Shown: positions 23,887 through 33,250 of the stretch, one piece after another | How positions within the stretch are numbered: position 1 is the stretch's first letter | Layout: the number at the start of each line of letters is the position of its first letter | DNA from: a bacterium | GTDB taxonomy: Bacteria > 4484-113 > JAGGVC01 | Length of the DNA stretch: 64,000 nt | Reading direction: 5' to 3' | Assembly (NCBI GenBank): GCA_039961635.1 | Contig: JABRWB010000005.1 | Coordinates: forward strand, 23,259 to 87,258 | Program-made: the position numbers and the translations under genes | Notes under the pieces: generated by a model | What the model saw: the letters and a program-made list of their open reading frames with translations, nothing else | Databases searched by the model: none | What the model was told of the DNA's origin: nothing

Positions 23887-26535
23887 GTGATAAACAAAGG
23901 ATTTCTCAGGCGGGCATTTCTTGCTTCGATCATGGCGGCCGTAATTTTGCTCGCGGCAATATCGTGCGGAAAAAACAGCCGGTTGGTTTCGCCGTCCAAT
24001 CGCGAATCCGCTATTCGGGAAGTCGAGCGGCTCGAAGCCCCCGAGGGCGTCAATCCCGAAATACTCAACTTGCTCAAATCCGAACTCGTGCGTCAGCTCG
24101 AGGCGCGAAGCGACGGCAGAATTGCGTCGGCGCTGCCCGCAGGTGACTCTGCGACCGTGACGGACTTGATTTTCAACTCCCAGTCCAATCAAATGGAATG
24201 GACTTACACCAATCCCGGCGATTACGACGCGAACGGGGAAGTCGGCGTGGCGGATATAACTCCGATTGCGTTGAATTTCGGTGCGGTCACAAACGACGGA
24301 GCAGGCGACGACGCCTACGAATCTTGGATAGACGGCGACGGAAACGGCGAGGTCGGGGTGTCCGACATAACGCCGATAGCACTTAATTTTCTTGGGCAGA
24401 TTTCGGGCTATTACCTTCTCAACGGTCCGTCGCAGACAGGGCCATGGACGACTGTGCAGACGATAACGCTCGACCAGCGGCTGCAGGGCTACCCGGTCCG
24501 TTTCCAGGGGTTCGGCACGACTTTTCCGGAAGCGTACTTCGCGGTCGTGGCCTTCGACGCGGACGACAACCGCGGCGAAATAAGCAACGTTGTCGCCTAT
24601 TCCGGAAATGCCCTTCCCTCCGCGGTTTTAAACGCCGATTCGTTGTCCGGGCCTGCTCCCCTCACTGTAAATTTCGACTCATCCGGCTCCACCGATTCCG
24701 ACGGGGTAATAGAGCGTTTCGAGTGGGACTTCGAGGGCGACGGTATCTTCGATCTGGACACCGGCGCCGATCCTTCCGCGATGCATGTTTACACAGCGCA
24801 GGGAAGCTTCTTCGCGACCGTCCGGGTCGTGGACAACTTCGGCGGAAGCGACACGGATTCGATTTGGATAAATGTCTCCGCCGAAGGCAACGAACCGCCC
24901 GTCGCCGCTTTGACGGCCGATTACTATCAGGGCAAAACTCCGCTTCTGGTCACCTTCGACGCGTCGTCCAGCACCGATTCGGACGGCACGATTGCATCTT
25001 TCCAATGGGATTTCGACGGAGACGGAACTTTTGATGAAGACACCGGCACGACTCCGGCCGCGTCGAACAATTACACCTTGGCAGGTACGTATTTTCCCGC
25101 GGTGAAGGTGACCGACGACGGAGGCGCATCGGACACGTTTTCAATCGAGATAACGGTATCCGAAAACCAGTATCCGTCGGGGGCGTTCGTTGTCAATCCG
25201 GTGGCCGGAAATCCGTGGGCATTCGAATTCGACGCATCGGCGTCGAGCGACCCGGACGGAAACATCGTGAGTTTCCAGTGGGATTGGGAAAGCGACGGTA
25301 ATTTCGATTACGACGGCGGCGGCGACAGCATGGCGTCGCATATCTTTTCCGGGAACGGCCATTATAACGTTACGCTCCGCGTCACCGACGACAACGGCGC
25401 ATCGGCCGACACGACGCATGAGGTGACGGTTGATGTCCCGCCTCTCATCTGGAACAAAACCGAGCCTTACATTTTGCCTTTCGGACAGGGCGTATTGTCC
25501 AGCCCGTCGCTTGCGATAATTGAAGGGACGTACGGCCCTGTTCCGGCAATCGCGTACAACGAATACAACCAATTCGTCGGAGACGCCATTTATTACGTTT
25601 CCGCCTCGGACTCGACCGGAGTTTCCTGGAATCCCCCCGCGTTCGTGCTGCTTGAGAAGGGCGCCTCGATCGATTTGCTTGAGGTTAACGGCCGTCCGGC
25701 GATTGCGTGGGAATCCATTTCCAATCACCTGACATTTTTGAGGGCGGACGACCTTGACGGCTTGACCTGGAGCGGCACGCCTTGGGTCAGCGATGTTTTC
25801 GGAAGCGGCCGATTCGCCTCCATGGCGATTTCAGGCGCGGGAAATCCGGTGATCGCTTCGTACAGCTGGTTCGACAAGCTGCCGTATTTTTCAAGGGCGA
25901 CCGATCCTGACGGCACGACCTGGGCGTCCGACATCGAACTCGAAAGCGTCGCCGATAACGGCAAGCACATTTCGCTGGCGATTTTGGAAGGGTGGCCTTC
26001 GGTTGCGTATTACGATTATGCGAACGGCGACCTCAAGTACGCCTCGGCGGTGGAAACTGACGGCAGCGCATGGAACGAGCCGCTTACCGCATATTCGGAC
26101 GGGGACGTCGGCTCGTACTGCACGATGACGACTATATATCCCGAATCGGGGCCGCCGATGCCCGCGATTGCCTGCTTGGACTACGCGAATCTGCGGATTA
26201 TGTTCATAACGGCCGCGGACAGAAGCGGCTCGACCTGGAATCCGCCGGTGACTATCGAATCCGAATTTCCAAGCGGCCCCATGGCGCTTGGGCTGGTTGG
26301 CGGAAAACCCGCGATCGCGTACACCGCGAACATCGGCGCTTCCACGCCGCAATTGTGCTACAAGTACGCCTTGGACTTCGAGGGAACGGCATGGAGCGCG
26401 CGGCAGCAGGTGCATCTCGGGTATTGCGAATCGATAAACCTGGTGGACATCGATGGGCATCCGGCCGTGTCGTTCATAGACAACACCGCGGATCCGACAA
26501 AGCTGTACTACGCGTACAGTCCTGGGACGGAGTAA
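23887..26535 (+). CDS. Lipoprotein with dockerin-like repeats, three PKD domains and a seven-repeat propeller (paralogue 3)
   Basis: This GTG-start gene encodes 882 aa with signal FLASIMAAVILLAAISC (lipid Cys about residue 27). The dockerin-like pair is DYDANGEVGVADITPIALNF and DGDGNGEVGVSDITPIALNF, the best match to the calcium-loop consensus among the paralogues. Three PKD units (SDSDGVIERFEWDFEGDG, SDSDGTIASFQWDFDGDG, SDPDGNIVSFQWDWESDG) precede seven propeller repeats closing with LYYAYSPGTE. Tandem duplication with divergence explains the three-gene array. The opposite-strand frames here are shadows. Confidence 0.8.
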   Translation: MINKGFLRRAFLASIMAAVILLAAISCGKNSRLVSPSNRESAIREVERLEAPEGVNPEILNLLKSELVRQLEARSDGRIASALPAGDSATVTDLIFNSQSNQMEWTYTNPGDYDANGEVGVADITPIALNFGAVTNDGAGDDAYESWIDGDGNGEVGVSDITPIALNFLGQISGYYLLNGPSQTGPWTTVQTITLDQRLQGYPVRFQGFGTTFPEAYFAVVAFDADDNRGEISNVVAYSGNALPSAVLNADSLSGPAPLTVNFDSSGSTDSDGVIERFEWDFEGDGIFDLDTGADPSAMHVYTAQGSFFATVRVVDNFGGSDTDSIWINVSAEGNEPPVAALTADYYQGKTPLLVTFDASSSTDSDGTIASFQWDFDGDGTFDEDTGTTPAASNNYTLAGTYFPAVKVTDDGGASDTFSIEITVSENQYPSGAFVVNPVAGNPWAFEFDASASSDPDGNIVSFQWDWESDGNFDYDGGGDSMASHIFSGNGHYNVTLRVTDDNGASADTTHEVTVDVPPLIWNKTEPYILPFGQGVLSSPSLAIIEGTYGPVPAIAYNEYNQFVGDAIYYVSASDSTGVSWNPPAFVLLEKGASIDLLEVNGRPAIAWESISNHLTFLRADDLDGLTWSGTPWVSDVFGSGRFASMAISGAGNPVIASYSWFDKLPYFSRATDPDGTTWASDIELESVADNGKHISLAILEGWPSVAYYDYANGDLKYASAVETDGSAWNEPLTAYSDGDVGSYCTMTTIYPESGPPMPAIACLDYANLRIMFITAADRSGSTWNPPVTIESEFPSGPMALGLVGGKPAIAYTANIGASTPQLCYKYALDFEGTAWSARQQVHLGYCESINLVDIDGHPAVSFIDNTADPTKLYYAYSPGTE

Positions 26536-26622
26536 CGCGGTTGCGGAATCGCGATGCGGACGCGGAATCTCCCGCGCTTGGTCCAAGCCCTCGCAGGCAG
26601 GTTTGGATGTACGTTCGAGCTG

Positions 26623-27968
26623 TCAATGCTCGACCGCGAATCCCGCAAGCAGGCTGTTCGCGAACACGACGCGCTTTTCGCCGGTTTCGGGATCGTAACG
26701 CATCACGCACAACGTGGCCTGCTGTCCGGGCTTTAGAACGCGGGAGCTGAAATACCAGAGCGCCCCGTCCGAGGCGATGTCCAGTCCGGTGGGCAAATTG
26801 AAACAATCGTCGATATATTTCGCCGATAAATCGGCGTTTAGCTCTGCAATGCAGCATTTGTTGCCGATCCGGTTATGGAACAACAGGTAGCTCGCCTTTG
26901 AATCCGGATTATGCACGATATTCGCAAGGGATGAACCGGTTAATTTCGCGGCAAGCGCACCGTCTATTTTGACAAATGCTTCTTTCGCTTCATATGTTTC
27001 CGGATTCAATTCGAAAAACCCGATTTTCTGCTCCCATTTGGAATACGGCATCGATCCGATTCCCGCTTCGTAATTAACTGCAAACAAATCGCCTCGCCCG
27101 TCGCTTCTTGGAAATACGACATACGCGTTGCCGACCTTGGTTTTCGGATTTGCATTCAATAAAGGCTTGTCATAAAGGCATGGCATGGGAGCCGTCATTC
27201 CAGCCGGAATGGAATCAGGAAAAACAAGATGGCTGGTGATTTCATCTTTCGCTAAGTCAATCCAAAGGATGTTCGATTCGTACGATTTTGCCTGATTCAA
27301 TGCAGTTGGATGCGCTTCAATTGAAATTGCCACTGATTTTTGCATGAAGCTGTAAGCAGTCCGCTTTGGACCATATATTCCGAGTTGATTTGGCAAGGCA
27401 AACTCGTGCTTAACTGCATCGACTTTATCGTCCCGCCATTCCCATATAACTGTTTTGGCGGCGGCGGCGCCTTGGGTAAATCGAGTACTACGATTGTCCA
27501 ATGCAAAGTGGGTAATCCCGGTGAACGTCGATTTCTTGGGCATTGGTTCAAGGCTGCGGTTGCTGGGATTGAGCATGTAACTTTCAAATCCCAAATCGTT
27601 TTTGGCTGGTTCAAAAGTAACGGGCATCTTTCCGCCCAGCAAGTCTATGCTCGGATAGTATGCGGGCTTCTGGGGATCGAAAATTGCTTAAATGTTCTCG
27701 CTTTCCACACCTTCTTGCCCTCGATGTCCGACGCCCGTAAAACCAGAAACTCGCTTTTAAACGGCGACTTTTCGCGAATAAACGTGTACATTCTCCGCAT
27801 AACTGACGGCGATTGAGCGTACGTGCCGGGTAGAAAGGCTGAGCTGCCGATAAAAATCGCCCCCGTCGGCGGCTTCGGGGAGTAGTAATCCCAGAGGTTA
27901 TAGCCCGCCGCGCCCGCCGCGGCAATCAGCACCGCAATAAATGCAACAAGCCGGATACGCCGACGCAT
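26623..27968 (-). pseudogene. Frameshifted membrane-anchored protein, unknown family
   Basis: Two minus-strand frames form one protein. The first begins at the ATG at 27968 with signal anchor RRRIRLVAFIAVLIAAAGAA and runs to VWKARTFK. Coding then shifts frame near 27688 and continues AIFDPQKPAYYPSIDLLGGK into the long second frame (ending at 26623). Without the shift the first frame stops at 27645. The second part looks like a periplasmic beta-propeller (HFALDNRSTRFTQGAAAAKT, SLANIVHNPDSKASYLLF). The break lies at a TTTT/CCCC-containing stretch, so a single indel or sequencing error is likely. No function is recognised. Confidence 0.65.
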
Positions 27969-28030
27969 GCGAATCACACGGGGATATTGTACTCCAGATG
28001 GCTTATTCTTCAGCGACTCGGAATTTAGGG

Positions 28031-28036
28031 TATAAT
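28031..28036 (+). promoter_or_regulatory. -10 box directly before hicB (leaderless type)
   Basis: TATAAT is followed by 7 nt and then the hicB ATG. With transcription starting about 7 nt past the box, the mRNA would begin at or beside the start codon. No ribosome-binding site is present. Confidence 0.6.
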
Positions 28037-28043
28037 CTGCTTG

Positions 28044-28253
28044 ATGGACGAGATTGTATTCATCGTCGAGGAAGACGAATCGGGCGGTTACTGCGCCCGT
28101 TCCGTGGGGCACGGAATCTTCACGGAGGCGGACGATCTGGACGAACTGAAAGCGATGATAGAGGACGCCATCGAAGCCTATTTCTTCGACTCGCCCGCAA
28201 AGCCCTCGTCGTACTCCATCACCTACAGCAACATTCCCGTTCCCGCAAGATGA
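28044..28253 (+). CDS. HicB-like antitoxin
   Basis: The product is 69 aa (MDEIVFIVEEDESGGYCARS, then GIFTEADDLDELKAMIEDAI), with the short HicB/DUF1902 fold. Its stop overlaps the hicA start by 2 nt (ATGA), the typical toxin-antitoxin coupling. HicB binds and blocks HicA and usually represses the operon. The gene begins 7 nt after a TATAAT box. It strongly resembles the orphan protein at 15179-15361. Confidence 0.78.
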   Translation: MDEIVFIVEEDESGGYCARSVGHGIFTEADDLDELKAMIEDAIEAYFFDSPAKPSSYSITYSNIPVPAR

Positions 28254-28495
28254 GGATTCCGAGGGATTTAAGCGGTCGCGAGTTTCTAAAGAAGCTCTCA
28301 GTTCTCGGCTACGAATTCCGCTATCAAACAGGAAGCCACCTGATTTGCGAAACGCTGCAAAACGGTAAGCACCGCGTCAGCATACCGAATCATAATCCGG
28401 TGAAGGTCGGTACGCTATCTTGGATACTTGGCGACATAGCGGATCATCACGGCAAGAGCCAAAAGGAATTGATGCTTTTGCTTTTCGGCAAATAA
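28250..28495 (+). CDS. HicA-like mRNA interferase toxin
   Basis: The product is 81 aa with the double-stranded-RNA-binding-like HicA fold: DLSGREFLKKLSVLGYEFRY, then the catalytic His in GSHLICE, then VSIPNHNPVKVGTLSWILGD. HicA cleaves mRNA independently of the ribosome. Residue spacing around the GSH motif agrees with the family. Translation is coupled to the antitoxin gene by an ATGA overlap. Confidence 0.82.
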   Translation: MRIPRDLSGREFLKKLSVLGYEFRYQTGSHLICETLQNGKHRVSIPNHNPVKVGTLSWILGDIADHHGKSQKELMLLLFGK

Positions 28496-28507
28496 TATCC
28501 CTTGCAC

Positions 28508-29665
28508 CTACATCTTCCTCAGCACCTCGTGCGCGATGACCATCCGCTGTATTTCGTTCGTGCCCTCGTATATGCGCTTGATGCGGGCGTCCCGGTAGTA
28601 GCGCTCGAGCGGGAAGTCCTTCGTGTACCCGTACCCGCCGTGAATCTGCAGCGCCAGGTCGGTCACCTTCCCGCACACCTCGCTTGCGTAAAGCTTCGCC
28701 TGCGCGGCCTCCAGCGTGCACTTGCCGTGGTGCGCGTCCTTCGCCCACGCGGCGTAGTAAACCATCAGCCGCGCGGCCTGAAGCTCGGTCGCCATGTCCG
28801 CGATCATCCACTGGATCGCCTGGAAGTCCTTGAGCTTGCTCCCGAACTGCTCGCGCTCCTTCGAATACTTGACCGCGGCCTCCAGCGCCGCCTGCGCGAT
28901 GCCGACGCTCGCCGCTCCCACGCCGATGCGGCCAGAATCCAGCGTCTTCATCGCCATCAGGAATCCGCGCCCGACGCTTTTCGGCCCGCCGAGTATGTCC
29001 GTCTCCGGAATCCGCACGTTCTCGAAGTGAAGCTCGGTCTGCACCGTGCCGCGGATTCCCATGGTTTCCTCTATTTTGCCCGTTGTGAATCCGGGCGCTC
29101 CCCGCTCCAATAAAAAGGGCGTTATCCCGCGCAGCCCCGCTTCCGGATTCGTCGTCGCCATGATGATGAAAACATCGGCGTAGTGGCCGTTGGTGATCCA
29201 CTGCTTGTGGCCGTTAAGCACGTAATCGCTCCCGTCCTTCACCGCCCGCGTCCTTATCCCCGCGGCGTCGCTTCCCGCGGATGGCTCGGTCAAGCCGAAC
29301 GCGCCTATTTTTTCCGCGCTGCAAAGCTGCGGAAGGTAATGCTTCTTCTGCTCCTCGGTACCGAACATGAGTATCGGCATGGAGCAAAGCGAGCAATGCG
29401 CGCCCATTATCGTCGCGGTCGAACCGCAGGCGCGGGCCACTTCCTCGCCGATTATCGCATACGAAATCGTGTCCAGGCCGGGTCCGCCGTACTCCTCCGG
29501 AATGGGCGGAGTGAGAAGCCCGAGCTCGGCCATCTTTTTCAAATTTTCCTTCGGAAACTCGCGCGTCTGCTCGAGCTGCGCGGCGGCGGGGGCCAAAACT
29601 TCCTCGGCGAATTCCCGCGCCATCTGGCGGATCATTTCGTGCTCTTCGGAAAGGGCGAAATCCAT
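28508..29665 (-). CDS. Acyl-CoA dehydrogenase
   Basis: The product is 385 aa from the ATG at 29665 (a TTG two codons earlier is less likely). It has the complete family layout: N-terminal helical domain (FALSEEHEMIRQMAREFAEE), FAD/substrate motif GAFGLTEPSAGSDAAGIRTRA, KQWITNGHYADVFIIMA, the middle beta domain, RIGVGAASVGIAQAALE, and the C-terminal IHGGYGYTKDFPLERYYRDA with catalytic Glu in YEGTNEIQR. It oxidises acyl-CoA to trans-2-enoyl-CoA, passing electrons to ETF. The sequence resembles short-chain (butyryl-type) members. No ETF or thiolase gene is adjacent, so the exact chain length is open. Confidence 0.93.
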   Translation of the reverse strand: MDFALSEEHEMIRQMAREFAEEVLAPAAAQLEQTREFPKENLKKMAELGLLTPPIPEEYGGPGLDTISYAIIGEEVARACGSTATIMGAHCSLCSMPILMFGTEEQKKHYLPQLCSAEKIGAFGLTEPSAGSDAAGIRTRAVKDGSDYVLNGHKQWITNGHYADVFIIMATTNPEAGLRGITPFLLERGAPGFTTGKIEETMGIRGTVQTELHFENVRIPETDILGGPKSVGRGFLMAMKTLDSGRIGVGAASVGIAQAALEAAVKYSKEREQFGSKLKDFQAIQWMIADMATELQAARLMVYYAAWAKDAHHGKCTLEAAQAKLYASEVCGKVTDLALQIHGGYGYTKDFPLERYYRDARIKRIYEGTNEIQRMVIAHEVLRKM

Positions 29666-29859
29666 ATGCAACTCCCAAAAACGTACTTCCGGCGCGGCCC
29701 GCCCGCTGGCTGAATCCGGACGCCGGATGCCGGATTATCGCGCCGCGGCGCGTCCGGGTTGCTCTCGGCCGCCGAATCCCGGAATTTCACATGCCCCGCA
29801 AAATGCCGGATTCGGCCGGTAGTAATACTCGTCCCGGCGCGCTGCCGGGGGAGGCTCGA

Positions 29860-31815
29860 ATGGGTAAATCCGTTGCTGCGAAGATACTTGAAAGCCACCT
29901 GCGGGAGGGCGAACTCGTCGCAGGCGAGGAAATCGGCATTGCGATTGACGAGGTGCTGGTGCAGGACATAACCGGCACCGTCGTGATGCAGAATTTCGAA
30001 GGGATGGGGCTGGCGCGAGCGCGAGCGCGCGTCGCGGTCGCGTACGGCGACCACAACGTGCTTCAGTTCGACACGCGCAACTCGCAGGACCACCGCTACC
30101 TTGCGAGCGCATGTCGCAAATACGGGATGCACTGGGCAAAGCCGGGCGCGGGAATCGGCCACCAGATCCACCAGGAGCAATTCGCGCGGCCCGGCGAAAC
30201 CGCGCTCGGAGCGGACAGCCACACCCCGCACTGCGGCGGATTGGGGATGATCGCCATCGGCGCGGGCGGGATGGATGTCGCGGTCGCGCTCGCGGGCGGC
30301 ACTTATTACCTGAAGATGCCCGAAATCGTGAACGTCCGTTTGACCGGCGCGCTTTCGCCGTGGGTGACCGCGAAGGACGTGATCCTCGAAATGCTGCGGC
30401 GGCTCACGTGCCGCGGCGGGCTTGGCAGGATTTTCGAATACACCGGGCCGGGAATCGCGGGCTTGAACGCGCAGCAGCGCTGCACGATCACGAACATGGG
30501 CGCGGAGCTGGGCGCGACGACTTCGATATTTCCGAGCGACGAAACGACGAAAGCTTATCTCGCGACCGTGGGCCGTGAAAATGAATGGGCCGAAATCCTG
30601 CCCGACGCGGACGCGGAATATTCAAGCGTGATCGAAATAGACCTTTCGCAAATCGTCCCGCTGGTCGCAAAGCCGTCGCTTCCGGACAACGTCGTTCCGA
30701 TAGATGAAATCGAGGGCACGCCGATTCACCAGATTATCGTCGGCTCGTGCACTAACGGCTCGTACATGGATATGGTCTCTCTTGCGGAAATCGTGCGCGG
30801 AAAACGGATCGCCGACGGCCTTGAGTTTATCCTGCACCCGTCGTCGCGCGCGGATCTTGAATTGCTAGCGCGCGAAGGGTACGCGGCCGAGCTTATTGCC
30901 GCGGGGATAACTATCGGTGAGCCGACTTGCGGGCCGTGCATCGGCAGCGGCCACGTCCCGGCGGAAGGCACGAACAGCCTGCGCGTCATAAACCGCAATT
31001 TCAGCGGGCGCAGCGGGCTGAAAAACGACAGCGTCTACCTTTCGTCAACCGAGGTCGCGGCCGCGACCGCGCTTACCGGCGTCCTTTCAGACCCGCGCAA
31101 GCTGGGAATCGCGTATCCCGGCCAGCGCATCCCGGAGAAGCTGGGCGGCAATCCCAACCTCGTTGCGCCCGCGCCGGAAAATGAAGCCGCGAATCTCGCG
31201 GTCGAGCGCGGCGACAACATCGTGCCGGTTCCGGTCAAATCGCCGCTCGCGGAAACCGTTTCCGGCAAGGTGCTTCTGAAAGTGGGCGACGACATCACGA
31301 CCGACCACATAATCCCGGCGCAGGCGAACATTCTGATTTTCCGCAGCAACATCCCGAAGCTCTCCGATTTCGTTTTCCACCGCGTCGACCCGGAGTTTTC
31401 AGCACGCGCCAAGGAATGGGGCGGCGGCTGGATTATCGGCGGGACGAACTACGGCCAGGGGTCCAGCCGGGAGCACGCGGCGATCTGCCCGATGTTCCTC
31501 GGCGTGCCCGGAGTGATCGCCAAGACGTTCGCGCGCATCCACAAGAGCAACCTGATGAACTGGGGGCTTTTGCCGCTCACGTTTGCGGACGGCGCGGACT
31601 ACGACAAAATCGATTCCGGCGACGAAATCGAGCTGCGCGATCCGCGCACGCTTGTCGATCCGGCGAAGATTTCCGGCGACGATACGATTACGAACGGAGT
31701 CGCGATAAACAAAACGAAAGGTTTCCAGTTCGCAGTCACGCTGGATGCCACAAAGAGGGAGCGAAAGCTGATACTCGCGGGCGGCAGGCTGGCGGAGGTG
31801 AAGGGAGGGAGCTAG
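29860..31815 (+). CDS. Aconitate hydratase (aconitase)
   Basis: The start is the ATG at 29860 with GGGGGAGG before it; the product has 651 aa. [4Fe-4S] ligands are visible in VGSCTNGSYMD (first Cys) and GEPTCGPCIGSG (two Cys). Other landmarks are GADSHTPHCGGLGMIAIGAG, VGDDITTDHIIPA at the start of the swivel domain, and YGQGSSREHAA with the substrate-binding Arg. It interconverts citrate and isocitrate in the TCA cycle. The length fits the shorter bacterial aconitases (about 640-660 aa) rather than the 890-aa AcnA type. Homoaconitase activity cannot be excluded. It is monocistronic and divergent from the acyl-CoA dehydrogenase gene. Confidence 0.92.
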   Translation: MGKSVAAKILESHLREGELVAGEEIGIAIDEVLVQDITGTVVMQNFEGMGLARARARVAVAYGDHNVLQFDTRNSQDHRYLASACRKYGMHWAKPGAGIGHQIHQEQFARPGETALGADSHTPHCGGLGMIAIGAGGMDVAVALAGGTYYLKMPEIVNVRLTGALSPWVTAKDVILEMLRRLTCRGGLGRIFEYTGPGIAGLNAQQRCTITNMGAELGATTSIFPSDETTKAYLATVGRENEWAEILPDADAEYSSVIEIDLSQIVPLVAKPSLPDNVVPIDEIEGTPIHQIIVGSCTNGSYMDMVSLAEIVRGKRIADGLEFILHPSSRADLELLAREGYAAELIAAGITIGEPTCGPCIGSGHVPAEGTNSLRVINRNFSGRSGLKNDSVYLSSTEVAAATALTGVLSDPRKLGIAYPGQRIPEKLGGNPNLVAPAPENEAANLAVERGDNIVPVPVKSPLAETVSGKVLLKVGDDITTDHIIPAQANILIFRSNIPKLSDFVFHRVDPEFSARAKEWGGGWIIGGTNYGQGSSREHAAICPMFLGVPGVIAKTFARIHKSNLMNWGLLPLTFADGADYDKIDSGDEIELRDPRTLVDPAKISGDDTITNGVAINKTKGFQFAVTLDATKRERKLILAGGRLAEVKGGS

Positions 31816-31868
31816 CTCCGGAGAAAATGTCAAAACAACCGTAAGCCGCCGGCCTAAATCGCTTCGTC

Positions 31869-33044
31869 CTATTTCCCTATCGCCTTCCAGATGAAGCGGT
31901 CGCGGCTCTCCGCCAGATTGACGGGCTGCGGATCGCCAATCCGCACGTGGTTTCGGTCGTACATAAGATGCACGACGGGCTGTTTGAAGAACATCGGATT
32001 TATCTTGGTCACGATTCCAAGCTCGCCGGTGTTGAGCAAAACCACGGTTCCGACGGGGTACAGCCCGACTTTGCGCAGCAGCCTGTGCAGCACCTTGCTG
32101 CCGAAGTGGCGAACATCGTCCTGTATGAGCAGGTTGATCGCGTTGGAAGGCTGAAGCGCTTTGCGGAAGGGGCGGTCGGTGATGAGCGCGTCGTAACAAT
32201 CGCAAATCGAAAGAATAAGCGCCTGGAACGGGATGTCTTTGTCCGCAAGTCCGCGGTGGTAGCCTTGGCCGTCCAACCGCTCGTGGTGCGCCGCTATCAT
32301 TTCCATCGCGGCTTGCGCCAGAGGAAGCGAAGAGGAAAGCATCTCGACGCCGTCCGGGGGGTGCTTTTTAATGCGCCTGAACTCGTCCGGGGTGAGGCGG
32401 CCGGGCTTGAGTCTTATTTCCTCCGGTACGCGCAGCATCCCGACGTTATGCATAAGAACGCCCTGCACCAATGCCTCCAACTCCGCCGACACCGCAATTT
32501 CGTCTTTGTTCAGCGTGATGAAAAGCGTGGCGGTTCTGATCGCGTGCGCGTACTCGTACTGGTCGTGCTGCGCCATTTCGTACAGCATCAGCGCGGTGCC
32601 GTTGGTTCCGAGCACTTTCGCGATAAGTTCGCGGGCCAATTCGGCCAGCGCCTTTTTGTCCGCCGATGAGCCGGTGATAACCTGGGTTATTACTTTCGAA
32701 ACGTGCTCGAGCGATTGCCTGAAGAACGCCGGCTCGAGGATCGGCTTCAGGCCGATGTCGGAGATGAATTCCTTCAGTTCCTCCTGCTGCGGCATTTCGG
32801 GCTCTTCTGCGGGAGGCGCGGATTCGCCGGCTTGGCCCGCTTCCTCGGCGGCCCGTTTTTTGCCGAGCTCGATGATCATTTTCGAATCGGTGAGGATTTC
32901 GGTAATGCCGCGCGCGGAAAGCCTCCTCAAGATGTCGGCCGTTAATTCGGTGCCCTTGACCAGGAGGAGCTTCAAGTCCTCCGTGTAGATGTTCTGATCG
33001 ATGACGTCGCCTGGCTTGAGAACCGAGACAGGAACTTTCTCCAA
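31869..33044 (-). CDS. Degenerate HD-GYP domain protein
   Basis: I choose the TTG at 33044 (391 aa); an upstream start at 33086 is possible. The N-terminal part (VSVLKPGDVIDQNIYTEDLK) matches segments found before many HD-GYP domains. An acidic linker (ESAPPAEEPEMPQQEE) follows. The HD-GYP core is clear but altered: the metal-binding His-Asp pair is His-Asn (LMHNVGMLRVP) and GYP is GYH (HHERLDGQGYHRGL). HHE and CDCYDALITDRPFRKA are retained. Active members hydrolyse cyclic di-GMP; loss of the HD Asp suggests a binding or scaffold role. No GGDEF gene is nearby. Confidence 0.85.
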   Translation of the reverse strand: MEKVPVSVLKPGDVIDQNIYTEDLKLLLVKGTELTADILRRLSARGITEILTDSKMIIELGKKRAAEEAGQAGESAPPAEEPEMPQQEELKEFISDIGLKPILEPAFFRQSLEHVSKVITQVITGSSADKKALAELARELIAKVLGTNGTALMLYEMAQHDQYEYAHAIRTATLFITLNKDEIAVSAELEALVQGVLMHNVGMLRVPEEIRLKPGRLTPDEFRRIKKHPPDGVEMLSSSLPLAQAAMEMIAAHHERLDGQGYHRGLADKDIPFQALILSICDCYDALITDRPFRKALQPSNAINLLIQDDVRHFGSKVLHRLLRKVGLYPVGTVVLLNTGELGIVTKINPMFFKQPVVHLMYDRNHVRIGDPQPVNLAESRDRFIWKAIGK

Positions 33045-33238
33045 CTCAAAACTCCATAGATGACCTGGCGGCAATCGAACGTGCAAAAACGCGCCATCCC
33101 GCCAACATGGCGGAATCCGCGGCGCGCATACAGCATTGTACCAGCGTTTTAAAAATCTGACTACATCTCAACGGGCTGTTGGGAAAAATTTTTACATCGG
33201 CGCGCCGCGCTTGCACAATAGTTGCGAAACGCTTAGGC

Positions 33239-33244
33239 TATACT
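33239..33244 (+). promoter_or_regulatory. -10 box 6 nt before the GNAT gene (leaderless type)
   Basis: TATACT is followed by TGCGGC and then GTG. No ribosome-binding site lies between, so this box helps choose 33251 as the start. Confidence 0.5.
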
Positions 33245-33250
33245 TGCGGC

